Assembly: GCF_947490405.1 (NCBI RefSeq)
Contig: NZ_CANLGU010000002.1
Coordinates: 124,001-188,000 of the forward strand
Origin: an uncultured Algibacter sp.
GTDB taxonomy: Bacteria > Bacteroidota > Bacteroidia > Flavobacteriales > Flavobacteriaceae
Direction: 5' to 3'
DNA length: 64,000 bases
The notes beneath the pieces were generated by a model. That model had not been told where the DNA came from. It did not search any database and was given only the letters and a program-made list of their open reading frames with translations. A program made the position numbers and the translations under genes. The stretch's first letter is position 1; each line of letters starts with the position of its first letter. Below, one piece after another: positions 19,657-28,901 of the stretch.

Positions 19657-22254
19657 TTAATCAATGATAATCTTTTTAGCAGACTTTCCTTGGTTAGTTT
19701 CTACCTCAATAAAATACATACCACTAGATAAATTACTTACATCTATTTTTGAAGTTTTTACTGAATATAAATATTGACTTTGTAGGTTATAAATATTTAT
19801 CTGTTTTAAATCTAAACCTTTATTTATATTAATATTTAAAATATCTTTTACTGGGTTTGGATAATATGAAAAATAATCTTTTTCGAAACTTTTTGTTGAT
19901 AATAATATTGCTGATAAATCATATACACGAGCATGACCAGAAGAAAGACCATTATCATCATTGTATGGAGCGCCTATAGCTACAACCTTTCCATCTGCAG
20001 ACAAACTAACACTTGCTCCTGAAAAATCTTCTGCTGCTTCTCCATCTATATCATCGCCTATTTGTGTCCAAACATCATTTATATTTTTATAAATACGTAC
20101 GAGCCCAGAACCAGGACCATTGCCATTATTAAATGGTGAGCCTATAGCAATAATACTTCCATCTGATGAGAGTTCTATACTTAACCCAAAATTATAATTT
20201 GCTGCTTCCCCATCTATATCATCACCTATTTGTGTCCACTCATTATTAATATATTTATAAACGCGCACATGCCCAGTATCTGAACCTTCTACTGTTCCAT
20301 CATTGAAAGGAGCTCCAATGGCTACAATATTTCCGTCTGAAGAAAAACTTAAACTAGAGCCTGATCCATCAAATTCTGCTTCACCTATAATATCATTTCC
20401 TTTTTGAGTCCAAGTTCCATTTATGTTTTCAAAAATATAAACACGTCCTCCTGCTAATGTATTATCTGAGGGTACACCTACAGCTATAACATTTCCACTT
20501 GAGGATAAACTTACACTTCGAGCACCTAATGTTGCAGATTGTTCATTTAAATCCTCAGTTAATTTAACCCAATTATTATTAATATTTTCATAGACAATTA
20601 AATTATCAATAGCTAGTATATTTCCATCTGAAGATAAACTTATACTTTCTCCAAAATTAATAATAATTGATGGTCCATATATGTCATTTCCTATTTGTGT
20701 CCAATTACCATTATTAAATTCAAAAACTCTAACATGACCGGAATTAAATCCATTAATTCCATCATGTCTTGGAGCACCTATAGCAACAATGTTTCCATCT
20801 GAAGACATACTTACAGATGACCCTGATAAATCGTGATTAGCTTCTCCAATTATATCTAATCCTTTTTGATTCCAATTTCCATTTATATTTTCATATACGC
20901 GAACACTTCCTTTTGCGGAGTCGTGGCGAGGAACACCAATAGCTACAACAGTTCCATCCGAAGAAACACTTACACTTTCGCCTAAATTATCACCTGAAAC
21001 TCCTATATCACCATCAATATCATTTCCTATTTGTGTCCATGTATTATTTATACTTTCAAATACTCTTATATGACCAGAATTTATACCATTTCCAGAATTT
21101 CTTGGAGCGCCAATTACTATAGTATTCCCATCAGAAGATAGACTTATACTTTCACCAGAATAATCTTGTTTTCCTTCTCCATTAATATCCGATCCAACAC
21201 TATTCCAAAAAGAGCCATTATATTTATATACCCGAACCAAACCAGATCTATAATTATTTGTGCTGCTTGGTGGTGCACCAATAGCTATAACACTCCCATC
21301 AGAAGATAAACTAACACTATATCCTAAACCTATATCTCCCATTTGGGCATCAATATCATTGCCTATTTGCGTCCATGTATTACCAATATTCTCATAAACA
21401 CGCACATGTCCTCTGGACATTACAGAACCATTGTTATCTCTAGCTCCTATAGCTACAATACTACCATTTAACGACACATCTACACTATAACCTGATAGGT
21501 CTCTATTTGCTTCTCCATAAATATCACTTCCTATTTGCGTCCATGTACCAGCTATGTTTTCATAAATACGTGTAACACCTGATCTGATATTATTTTCATT
21601 ATTACTATATGGTGCACCAATAGCTAATGTATTTCCATCACCAGATAAGCTTAAACTAAATCTAAACCAAATATTACCTTCATTTTCAATAGTACTTCCT
21701 ATTTGTGTCCATGTACCACCTATATTTTCATAAATACTCACATATTCAGCATTTTCAGCGCCTATTGCTACAATACTGCCATCTGAAGATAAATCTAATC
21801 TATAACCAAATTCATCTCCTGCAGCTGCTCCATCTATATCACTACCTATTTGTACCCAATTATCATTTATATTTTGGTATATCCTAACATGACCTGAGTT
21901 TTCTCCATTTATCCCATCATTTCCTGGTGCTCCTACAGCGACAATACTTCCGTCTGAAGATAAACTAACACTTTCTCCTAAACTATCTCCTGATACGTCA
22001 CCACTAATATCATTTCCTATTTGAATCCAGGTACCATTTATATTTTTGTAAACACGCAATTGGCCTGAATTTTTTCCATGTATATCGTCATTATTCGGTG
22101 CTCCAGCAGCTACTATAGTACCATCTGAAGATATAGCAACACTTTTACCGAAAAGATTGTCTACGTAACTATCTTTTCCATCAATATCTTGACCTATTTG
22201 TGTTTGTCCAAAAACAAAAAATGGACTTACTATTAAAATTAATAATTGCTTCAT
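19657..22254 (-). CDS. Secreted 14-blade repeat protein with T9SS type A sorting domain (second of three)
   Basis: The ATG at 22254 gives 865 residues; a TTG at 22272 is possible but would overlap the first gene. Signal peptide MKQLLILIVSPFFVFGQ is nearly the same as in the third gene. Fourteen blade-like repeats can be counted, more diverged than in its neighbours: several are shortened (for example blades 3, 8 and 10, which lack the NDGNG-type loop). The C-terminal T9SS domain matches that of the first gene almost exactly, ending GKSAKKIIID. It starts 10 bp after the first gene's stop and is followed by the third gene 10 bp later, so the three form one operon. Confidence 0.88.
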   Translation of the reverse strand: MKQLLILIVSPFFVFGQTQIGQDIDGKDSYVDNLFGKSVAISSDGTIVAAGAPNNDDIHGKNSGQLRVYKNINGTWIQIGNDISGDVSGDSLGESVSLSSDGSIVAVGAPGNDGINGENSGHVRIYQNINDNWVQIGSDIDGAAAGDEFGYRLDLSSDGSIVAIGAENAEYVSIYENIGGTWTQIGSTIENEGNIWFRFSLSLSGDGNTLAIGAPYSNNENNIRSGVTRIYENIAGTWTQIGSDIYGEANRDLSGYSVDVSLNGSIVAIGARDNNGSVMSRGHVRVYENIGNTWTQIGNDIDAQMGDIGLGYSVSLSSDGSVIAIGAPPSSTNNYRSGLVRVYKYNGSFWNSVGSDINGEGKQDYSGESISLSSDGNTIVIGAPRNSGNGINSGHIRVFESINNTWTQIGNDIDGDIGVSGDNLGESVSVSSDGTVVAIGVPRHDSAKGSVRVYENINGNWNQKGLDIIGEANHDLSGSSVSMSSDGNIVAIGAPRHDGINGFNSGHVRVFEFNNGNWTQIGNDIYGPSIIINFGESISLSSDGNILAIDNLIVYENINNNWVKLTEDLNEQSATLGARSVSLSSSGNVIAVGVPSDNTLAGGRVYIFENINGTWTQKGNDIIGEAEFDGSGSSLSFSSDGNIVAIGAPFNDGTVEGSDTGHVRVYKYINNEWTQIGDDIDGEAANYNFGLSIELSSDGSIIAIGSPFNNGNGPGSGLVRIYKNINDVWTQIGDDIDGEAAEDFSGASVSLSADGKVVAIGAPYNDDNGLSSGHARVYDLSAILLSTKSFEKDYFSYYPNPVKDILNININKGLDLKQINIYNLQSQYLYSVKTSKIDVSNLSSGMYFIEVETNQGKSAKKIIID

Positions 22255-22264
22255 AAACTTATTT

Positions 22265-24907
22265 TTAATCAATGATAATCTTTTTAGCAGACTTTCCTTG
22301 GTTAGTTTCTACCTCAATAAAATACATACCACTAGATAAATTACTTACATCTATTTTTGAAGTTTTTACTGAATATAAATATTGACTTTGTAGGTTATAA
22401 ATATTAACCTTCTTTAATTTTATATCTTGCTTTAATTCTATATTTAAAATATCTGTTACAGGATTTGGGTGATATGAAAAATAATCTCTTTCAAAACTTT
22501 TTGTAGACAATACAGCGCTTAAATCATATACTCGAACGTGACCTGAATTTTTTGCATTTCCTGGAGCGCCTATAGCAATAACTCTCCCATCTGAGGATAA
22601 ACCTACACTTTGTCCAGAAAGATCACCTGTTGCTTCTCCGTTTATAGTAGTTCCAACTTGCGTCCAAACACCTGATATATTTCTATAAATTTTTACATGA
22701 CCCGAATCTGGTCCGTTCTCATCATTTCCTGGAACACCTATAGCTATAATACTTCCATCTGAGGATAAACTTACGCTTCTACCTAAGAAATCTCCTGCTG
22801 TTTCACCATCAATATCATCTCCTATTTGAGTCCATATTCCTGATACATTTTCATAAATACGTACATGACCAGATGCTTCTCCATTTCCATCATTTTCACC
22901 TGTTCCTATTGCAATTATATTTCCATTAGAAGACAAACTTAATCCTAATCCAAAACGATCACCAGATGCTTCTCCATCAATATCATCTCCTATTTGAGTC
23001 CATATTCCTAATACATTTTCATAAATGCGTACATGACCAGATGCTTCTCCATTTCCATCGTTGAAATCACCACTTATAGCAACTATATTTCCATCAGAAG
23101 ACAAACTTAATCTTGATCCAGAACGATCATCTGCTGCTTCTCCATCAATATCATCTCCTATTTGAGTCCATACTCCTGATACATTTTCATAAATGCGTAC
23201 ATGACCTGAAGAACTTCCATTTCCATCATTTTGAGTTGCTCCTATGGCGACAATATTTCCATCAGAAGATAAACCTACACTATGTCCAGAAAGATCACCT
23301 GTTGCTTCTCCATCAATATCATCTCCTATTTGAGTCCATGTTCCTGATACATTTTCATAAATGCGTACATGACCTGAAGCATTTCCATTTCCATCATTAA
23401 AAACTGCTCCTACAGCAACAATATTACCATCAGAGGATAAACTTACACTAGATCCTGATCTATCAAATGCTGCTTCTCCATCAATATCATCTCCTATTTG
23501 AGTCCATACTCCTGATACATTTTCATAAATGCGTACGTGGCCAGATCTTTCTCCATTTCCATTATTTGCTGTTGCTCCTATTGCAACTATATTACCATCT
23601 GAAGATATACTTATTTTCACACCAGAAGAACCACCAATAGGCTCTCCTCCATCTATATCTGTTCCCACCTGTATCCAAGTATCAGATATATTTATATATA
23701 TACGTGCATGACCAGAATTATCTCCATTACCATCATTTCTTAAAGCTCCTATAGCAACTATATTTCCATCTGAAGATATACTTACGCTAGTTCCTGAATT
23801 ATCACCTGCTGCTTCACCTTCTATATCACTTCCAACCTGTGTCCAAACATCTGATACATTTCTATATATTCTTACATGCCCTGAATCTACTCCATTACCA
23901 TCATTTCCTGTTGCTCCTATTGCAACTATATTACCATCTGAAGATATACTCACGCTAGTTCCTGAATTATCACCTGCTGCTTCACCTTCTATATCATTAC
24001 CTATCTGTGTCCAAGTATCAGATACGTTTCTATATATTCTTACATGCCCTGAATCTACTCCATTACCATCATTTCTTAAAGCTCCTATTGCAACTATATT
24101 ACCATCTGAAGATATACTTACGCTAGTTCCTGAATTATCAAATGCTGCCTCACCATCTATATCACTTCCTATTTGAGTCCAAACATCTGATACATTTCTA
24201 TATATTCTTACATGTCCTGAAGAAGTTCCATTACCATCGTTTGAAGATGCCCCTATAACGACAATACTACCATCTGAAGATAAACTTACGCTAACTCCTG
24301 ATAAATCATCTATTGATTCACCATCTATATCACTTCCTATTTGAGTCCAAACATCTGATATATTTCTATATATTCTTACATGCCCTGACCTTTCTCCATT
24401 ACCATCATTCGAAGATGCTCCTACAGCGACAATACCACCATCTGAAGATAAACTTACACTAAATCCTGAGGAGTCTCCTGCTGCCTCACCATCTATATCA
24501 CTTCCTATTTGAGTCCAAACATCTGATATATTTCTATATATTCTTACATGCCCTGACCTTTCTCCATTACCATCGTTCGAAGATGCTCCTACAGCGACAA
24601 TACCACCATCTGAAGATAAACTTACACTAAATCCTGAGGAGTCTCCTGCTGCCTCACCATCTATATCACTTCCTATTTGAGTCCAAACATCTGATACATT
24701 TCTATATATTCTTACATGCCCTGAAGAAGTTCCATTACCATCGTTTCCTGTAGCCCCTATAGCAACAATACTTCCATCTGAAGACATGCTTAAAACTCTT
24801 CCTGAATTATCACCTGCAATGGTTAATTCTCCGTCTATATCCTGACCTATTTGCACTTGTCCAATTAAAAAAAATGGACATAACATAAAAAGTAAAAATC
24901 TATTCAT
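22265..24907 (-). CDS. Secreted 14-blade repeat protein with T9SS type A sorting domain (first of three)
   Basis: The 880-residue protein starts at an ATG with signal peptide MNRFLLFMLCPFFLIGQ. Fourteen repeats of about 56 residues (TQIGSDIDGEAAGDSSG, SVSLSSDGGIVAVGASSNDG, SGHVRIYRN) are much more alike than in the second gene; blades 2 and 3 are identical in protein and differ by one base in 168. A type A T9SS sorting domain closes the protein (YFSYHPNPVTDILNIELKQ to SAKKIIID). It heads the three-gene operon; the 592 bp before it should hold the promoter. Surface exposure is well supported; the binding partner is unknown. Confidence 0.9.
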   Translation of the reverse strand: MNRFLLFMLCPFFLIGQVQIGQDIDGELTIAGDNSGRVLSMSSDGSIVAIGATGNDGNGTSSGHVRIYRNVSDVWTQIGSDIDGEAAGDSSGFSVSLSSDGGIVAVGASSNDGNGERSGHVRIYRNISDVWTQIGSDIDGEAAGDSSGFSVSLSSDGGIVAVGASSNDGNGERSGHVRIYRNISDVWTQIGSDIDGESIDDLSGVSVSLSSDGSIVVIGASSNDGNGTSSGHVRIYRNVSDVWTQIGSDIDGEAAFDNSGTSVSISSDGNIVAIGALRNDGNGVDSGHVRIYRNVSDTWTQIGNDIEGEAAGDNSGTSVSISSDGNIVAIGATGNDGNGVDSGHVRIYRNVSDVWTQVGSDIEGEAAGDNSGTSVSISSDGNIVAIGALRNDGNGDNSGHARIYINISDTWIQVGTDIDGGEPIGGSSGVKISISSDGNIVAIGATANNGNGERSGHVRIYENVSGVWTQIGDDIDGEAAFDRSGSSVSLSSDGNIVAVGAVFNDGNGNASGHVRIYENVSGTWTQIGDDIDGEATGDLSGHSVGLSSDGNIVAIGATQNDGNGSSSGHVRIYENVSGVWTQIGDDIDGEAADDRSGSRLSLSSDGNIVAISGDFNDGNGEASGHVRIYENVLGIWTQIGDDIDGEASGDRFGLGLSLSSNGNIIAIGTGENDGNGEASGHVRIYENVSGIWTQIGDDIDGETAGDFLGRSVSLSSDGSIIAIGVPGNDENGPDSGHVKIYRNISGVWTQVGTTINGEATGDLSGQSVGLSSDGRVIAIGAPGNAKNSGHVRVYDLSAVLSTKSFERDYFSYHPNPVTDILNIELKQDIKLKKVNIYNLQSQYLYSVKTSKIDVSNLSSGMYFIEVETNQGKSAKKIIID
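24319..24691 (-). repeat. Near-identical 168-bp tandem duplication (blades 2 and 3)
   Basis: Two copies of a 56-codon unit repeat with a period of 168 bp (for example the stretch starting ACCATCATTCGAAG at 24401 returns at 24569) and differ at a single base. The other blades of the gene are clearly more diverged, so this is a recent duplication or conversion event inside the coding sequence. Confidence 0.85.
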
Positions 24908-25499
24908 AATATATATAATTTAGTATTAAATGTAAATATGTAGTCTTATTAAACTATCCTGTACAACCCTGTATAAAATAAGTTTTATACTACAATTAAA
25001 ACAACGTACTTATTTACTTCTTTTGAGTTATCCACATTATATATTATATAATTAATTTTCTTTTAAAATTTAAAAAAATAAATGATGGTTATTATAGCGT
25101 GTTAATAGCGGTATAACTTTTTTAAGCTTTATTTTGATATATATGTTATTGAATATTGTTGATAGGTAATTAACAACTTTTAAAAAGCTAACGTATTTAA
25201 ATTGAACCTATTTATTATTTCTATTAACAATTGTTTGTAACCCTTATTAACAAGTATTTTTGATAAGTATTTCTTAAAATAGAACTTACAACTATACCTT
25301 TTAGTGCTTATAAATTAACTAAAAATTTACATTAACTTATTTGCATGTTAATTAAATGTTATGGATTGAAAAAATAAATGAATTCTCCTAATTTTAGTTT
25401 TAGAAACTAATAAACAGTTATTAACAACTAATGAATATACTAATACACATTGTTTATAATTGCTACCTTTGTATAAGGATCCAATAATAAATAAAAATA
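24908..25499. other. 592-bp AT-rich intergenic region
   Basis: This divergent region separates the repeat-protein operon (minus) from rpiB (plus) and must hold both promoters. It has many TTAACAA-like stretches but no reading frame or hairpin that I would call. A TACCTTTG box at 25464-25471 fits the -7 element of a Bacteroidetes promoter for rpiB, about 29 bp before its ATG; a matching upstream element is not clear. Confidence 0.4.
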
Positions 25500-25934
25500 A
25501 TGACAATTTCTATAGGTAACGATCATGCCGGAACAGATTATAAATTTGCTATAAAAACATTTTTAGAAGAGAAAGGTTATACTGTAAATAATTACGGTAC
25601 TGATACTGTTGATAGTGTAGATTATGCTGATTTTGTGCATCCTGTTGCTGAAGATGTTGAAAACAACAAAGCAACTTATGGTATTTTAATTTGTGGAAGT
25701 GCAAATGGTGTAGCAATGACTGCTAATAAACATCAAAAAATACGTGCTGGTTTATGTTGGAATAATGAAATTGTTGAATTAATTAGGCAACATAATAACG
25801 CTAATATATTGTGTATTCCAGCTAGATTTACTGCTATTCCTCAAGCTTTAAAAATGGTAGAAACGTTTTTAAATACGGAGTTTGAAGGTGGAAGACACCA
25901 AAATAGAATAGATAAAATTCCATTATCTTGTTAA
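25500..25934 (+). CDS. rpiB: RpiB-type ribose-5-phosphate isomerase / sugar-phosphate isomerase
   Basis: RpiB interconverts ribose 5-phosphate and ribulose 5-phosphate in the pentose phosphate pathway. The 144-residue protein has the family start ISIGNDHAGTDYK (Asp8, His9), the active-site segment GILICGSANGVAMTANK with Cys65, and the segment RQHNNANILCIPAR with His98. Length is normal. A CDF transporter gene follows 9 bp later, so they are probably co-transcribed. LacA/LacB-type activity on other sugar phosphates cannot be excluded. Confidence 0.95.
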   Translation: MTISIGNDHAGTDYKFAIKTFLEEKGYTVNNYGTDTVDSVDYADFVHPVAEDVENNKATYGILICGSANGVAMTANKHQKIRAGLCWNNEIVELIRQHNNANILCIPARFTAIPQALKMVETFLNTEFEGGRHQNRIDKIPLSC

Positions 25935-25943
25935 TACATGTAA

Positions 25944-26858
25944 ATGGGACACTCGCATAACCATTCCCATCATAACCATAACGACTTAAAAGGTCGTAAT
26001 CTTATTATTTCTATTTTTTTAAACATTGCTATAACCATAGCACAGGTTATTGGTGGATTACTATCAGGTAGTTTATCATTATTAAGTGATGCATTGCATA
26101 ATTTTAGTGATGTTGTATCGCTTATTATAAGTTATATAGCTAATAGACTTGTAAAGAAAAAAGCTTCATCTAAAAAAACATTTGGATATAAACGTGCCGA
26201 AATTTTAGCAGCTTTTATTAATGCAGCTACACTTATAATAGTGGCAGTTTTATTAATAATTGAAGCTGTAGAGCGTTTTCAAAACCCGCAAGAGATAGCA
26301 TCTAATTTAGTTATTTGGTTGTCTGTTGTTGCTATACTTGGTAATGGTTTTAGTGTGTTATTACTTAAGAAAGATTCTGAAGCCAACATGAATATGAAAA
26401 GTGCATATCTGCATTTATTAACTGATATGATGGCTAGTGTAGCGGTATTGGTTGGGGGCTTACTTATGAAGTATTATGAGTTGTATTGGGTGGATAGTGT
26501 TTTAACCTTTGCTATTGCTATATATTTGGTTTGGATGGGTTGGGATCTTTTAAAAAACTCTACTAAAGTATTAATGTTATTTACACCAGATACCATTCCA
26601 GTTCAAAATATAGTTGATGAGATAAATGCTTTTGATACGATAAAGAATGTACACCATGTGCATGTATGGCAATTAAATGAAGATGAAATTCATTTAGAAG
26701 CACATATAGATTTTCATGAGGATATTAGTTTATCAAGATTTGATGAAATTTTGCAAGAGATAGAAGGCTTAGTGTTTAGCAAGTATGATATTAACCATGT
26801 GAATATTCAACCAGAATATGGTAAAGATGATGCTAAAGAAGTGATTGTTCAGGATTAG
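25944..26858 (+). CDS. Cation diffusion facilitator (zinc-type CDF exporter)
   Basis: CDF proteins export Zn2+ and similar metals in exchange for protons. The 304-residue protein begins with a histidine-rich tail (GHSHNHSHHNHND), has six membrane helices, the metal site LLSDALHNFSDVV (Asp49, His52/Asp56) in helix 2 and a second HLLTD motif in helix 5, and a cytoplasmic C-terminal domain with HHVHVWQLNEDEIHLEAHID. This matches CzcD/ZitB. It follows rpiB by 9 bp. A copy of a dispersed repeat lies just downstream. Confidence 0.95.
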   Translation: MGHSHNHSHHNHNDLKGRNLIISIFLNIAITIAQVIGGLLSGSLSLLSDALHNFSDVVSLIISYIANRLVKKKASSKKTFGYKRAEILAAFINAATLIIVAVLLIIEAVERFQNPQEIASNLVIWLSVVAILGNGFSVLLLKKDSEANMNMKSAYLHLLTDMMASVAVLVGGLLMKYYELYWVDSVLTFAIAIYLVWMGWDLLKNSTKVLMLFTPDTIPVQNIVDEINAFDTIKNVHHVHVWQLNEDEIHLEAHIDFHEDISLSRFDEILQEIEGLVFSKYDINHVNIQPEYGKDDAKEVIVQD

Positions 26859-26880
26859 GAAATAGCCCTAGTAAATAAGT

Positions 26881-27030
26881 GCGCTAGGGATTGTAACGGC
26901 ATCCTTTTTAAAACTTAGAAAACATAAATTTTAAGGGAACTATGGTTTTACAGATTGTAACGGTTGTTCTTCCCGCACAATGACGTTTTAAAAAGATATA
27001 GTGGAAAGCCCGACCCCTTGTGGGTAGCGC
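26881..27030 (-). repeat. Dispersed repeat, copy 1 (reverse orientation)
   Basis: This 150-bp element is the reverse complement of the copy at 58276-58427. Read on the minus strand it starts GCGCTACCCACAAGGGGTCG and ends AAAAAGGATGCCG followed by CAATCCCTAGCGC, so its ends are short inverted repeats. The middle third is variable and contains CGTCATTGTG. It fills the gap between the CDF and ElaA genes. No coding potential is visible; it looks like a non-autonomous, MITE- or REP-like element. Confidence 0.8.
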
Positions 27031-27045
27031 CCAAATAAAAATTAA

Positions 27046-27489
27046 ATGAATATTGTTGTAAAAACGTTTGATGAATTAACAAAGTTGGAACTGTACAGTT
27101 TGTTGCAACTGCGAAGTGAGGTGTTTGTTGTAGAGCAGGATTGTGTGTACCAAGATATTGATTTTAAGGACCAAAAGGCATTGCATGTTTTGGGTTTTGA
27201 TAATAATGACCTTGTTGCTTATACCAGAGTTTTTAAACCTGGAGATTATTTTGAAGCCGCCAGTATTGGTAGAGTTGTGGTAAGGCAAGATAAAAGGCAC
27301 CTTAAGTATGGAAATGTAATTATGGAAGCTTCGATAAAAGCTATTGAAACATATTTTAAAACACCTTTAATAAAGATTTCTGCACAGTGTTATTTAAAGA
27401 AATTTTATAATAATTTAGGGTTTCATGCTATTGGAGAGGAATATTTAGAGGATAATATTCCGCATATAGCAATGGTAAAAGATAACTAG
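27046..27489 (+). CDS. ElaA-like GNAT acetyltransferase
   Basis: The 147-residue protein matches the ElaA branch of GNAT N-acetyltransferases: FDELTKLELYSLLQLRSEVF near the start, VVEQDCVYQDIDFKDQKALH, the acetyl-CoA loop region IGRVVVRQDKRHLKYGNVIM, and KISAQCYLKKFYNNLGF near the end. The acceptor substrate is unknown. Its TAG stop overlaps the stop of the convergent LRR gene in the palindrome CTAG at 27486-27489. Confidence 0.92.
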   Translation: MNIVVKTFDELTKLELYSLLQLRSEVFVVEQDCVYQDIDFKDQKALHVLGFDNNDLVAYTRVFKPGDYFEAASIGRVVVRQDKRHLKYGNVIMEASIKAIETYFKTPLIKISAQCYLKKFYNNLGFHAIGEEYLEDNIPHIAMVKDN

Positions 27490-28895
27490 CGTTTTAAAGC
27501 AAAATAACCCCGTATAATTTCTCTGGTATTTAAAACAATTTCGTACCAATAACTCCCGCTGTTAAGTAATTGACCATTAAAGGTTCCGTCCCAACTAGAG
27601 GCACTACTGGGTAAAAATTTAATAAGTTTACCGTGTCTGTTATAAATAGAAATATTATTTACTAAGTTTAACCTGTCGTAAACTTGCCAAACATCGTTAG
27701 CACCATCGTTGTTTGGTGTAAAGTATTTTGGAATAAAATAGTCATCGTTATTAATTATAACACTAAAACTACTTTCGTTACTGTTACAAGTTGTTTCGTT
27801 AAAAATGTAAATGGTTTGTGAAGTCGAGATGTTGTCTCCAGGATTAAGCTGTGTTCCCATCCCGCCAGATTCTGTAAAATAGTCACCGTTATTTAATGTT
27901 GGTAATGTGTAACTGGTACCTATTATATTTGGGAGTACATCAACAGAAACAAAACTACTACAAGCACTGGGAGTTTCTACATAATTAGTGAAGGATGTGG
28001 GCATCCAAGTTGAATGGTTTCCGTTTGAATTATCGACTATAACACAATCTAAATCTGGGTTTGTATCAAAATTTACAGCGGTTAAATTACTATTATTACC
28101 ATTATTTATATTTAAAGTGCATAACTGGTTGTTACTACAATTTAAATCGGTTAAAGTGGAGTTTTGCGTTAAATCTAAAACAGAAATTTGATTATTAAAA
28201 CAGTACAGAAAAGCTAAACGATTATTATTTCTGAGGTTTAAATTTGTGATTTGATTTTGTTCACAGGATAAGAATGAAAGGTTGGTATTATTGTTAACAT
28301 CTAGGTTAGTTAATTGGTTATTTCCGCATTGTAACCTACTTAAATTAGCACTATCTGAAACATCGAGAGCCATTATTTGATTTTGTTCGCATGTTAAAAT
28401 ATTTAGACCTGTAAGGTTTGATATATTTAAAGATGTTAGTTGATTATTTTCACATCTAAATGAAATTAAATTTGGTTTTAAGCTAACATCTAAACTTGAG
28501 AGCTGATTATTAAAACACCAAAGCCTTACTAAATTTGTCTGATTGGTAACATCTAAATTAGTTAGCATATTATTTGAACAATACAATTCTGTAAGGTTTG
28601 TATTTTGAGTAACATCTAGAACTGATAATTGGTTTTCTGAACAATCTAAATTAGTTAGTGCTTGAAAATCTTGAATTCCTGTTAAGTCTGAAATGTTTCT
28701 TGTGGCTATATCTAGGTTTGTTATAGAATTAATATTTGCTGTTGGAACATTATCATCTAAAGGTGGTGTATCAAACCCTAAGTCTATTAAAGCTTGCTCA
28801 AAATTATCATCAGGAATAAAAGTGTTCTGAGAGAAACTGTTAATAATTATAATACAACAGAAACTAATGAGTAGAAACTTAGTTTTAAAATTCAT
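27486..28895 (-). CDS. Leucine-rich repeat protein with T9SS type B sorting domain
   Basis: The 469-residue protein has a signal peptide (to about residue 23), then about ten 21-residue leucine-rich repeats of the kind LTNLDCSENQLSVLDVTQNT (residues about 55-290), a linker, and a C-terminal CHU/gliding-type sorting domain (FTPNNDGANDVWQVY, ISIYNRHGKLI, GSYWYEIVL) at about 385-469, which marks export by T9SS. Probably a surface binding protein. It starts 6 bp after the OmpA gene, suggesting an operon with it. Convergent with ElaA, sharing the CTAG stop. Confidence 0.93.
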   Translation of the reverse strand: MNFKTKFLLISFCCIIIINSFSQNTFIPDDNFEQALIDLGFDTPPLDDNVPTANINSITNLDIATRNISDLTGIQDFQALTNLDCSENQLSVLDVTQNTNLTELYCSNNMLTNLDVTNQTNLVRLWCFNNQLSSLDVSLKPNLISFRCENNQLTSLNISNLTGLNILTCEQNQIMALDVSDSANLSRLQCGNNQLTNLDVNNNTNLSFLSCEQNQITNLNLRNNNRLAFLYCFNNQISVLDLTQNSTLTDLNCSNNQLCTLNINNGNNSNLTAVNFDTNPDLDCVIVDNSNGNHSTWMPTSFTNYVETPSACSSFVSVDVLPNIIGTSYTLPTLNNGDYFTESGGMGTQLNPGDNISTSQTIYIFNETTCNSNESSFSVIINNDDYFIPKYFTPNNDGANDVWQVYDRLNLVNNISIYNRHGKLIKFLPSSASSWDGTFNGQLLNSGSYWYEIVLNTREIIRGYFALKR

Positions 28896-28901
28896 TAGAG
28901 T

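Noticed and set aside
19647-19664. Upstream TTG starts for the second and third propeller genes (overlapping the preceding stop)
   Set aside because: An ATG 18 bp downstream in each gives a clean signal peptide and a 10-bp spacer. The same reasoning moved the starts of the OmpA protein, M1 peptidase, LepA and the HExxH membrane protein to internal ATGs.
16956-24907. Regular short-period repeats that at first sight resemble a CRISPR or satellite array, and several long plus-strand open frames (for example 18011-18328, 19013-19318, 23113-23400)
   Set aside because: The period of 165-170 bp equals 55-56 codons and keeps the minus-strand frame, with codon-position variation as in a real repeat protein. 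The plus-strand frames are low-complexity shadows (His, Tyr, Leu rich).
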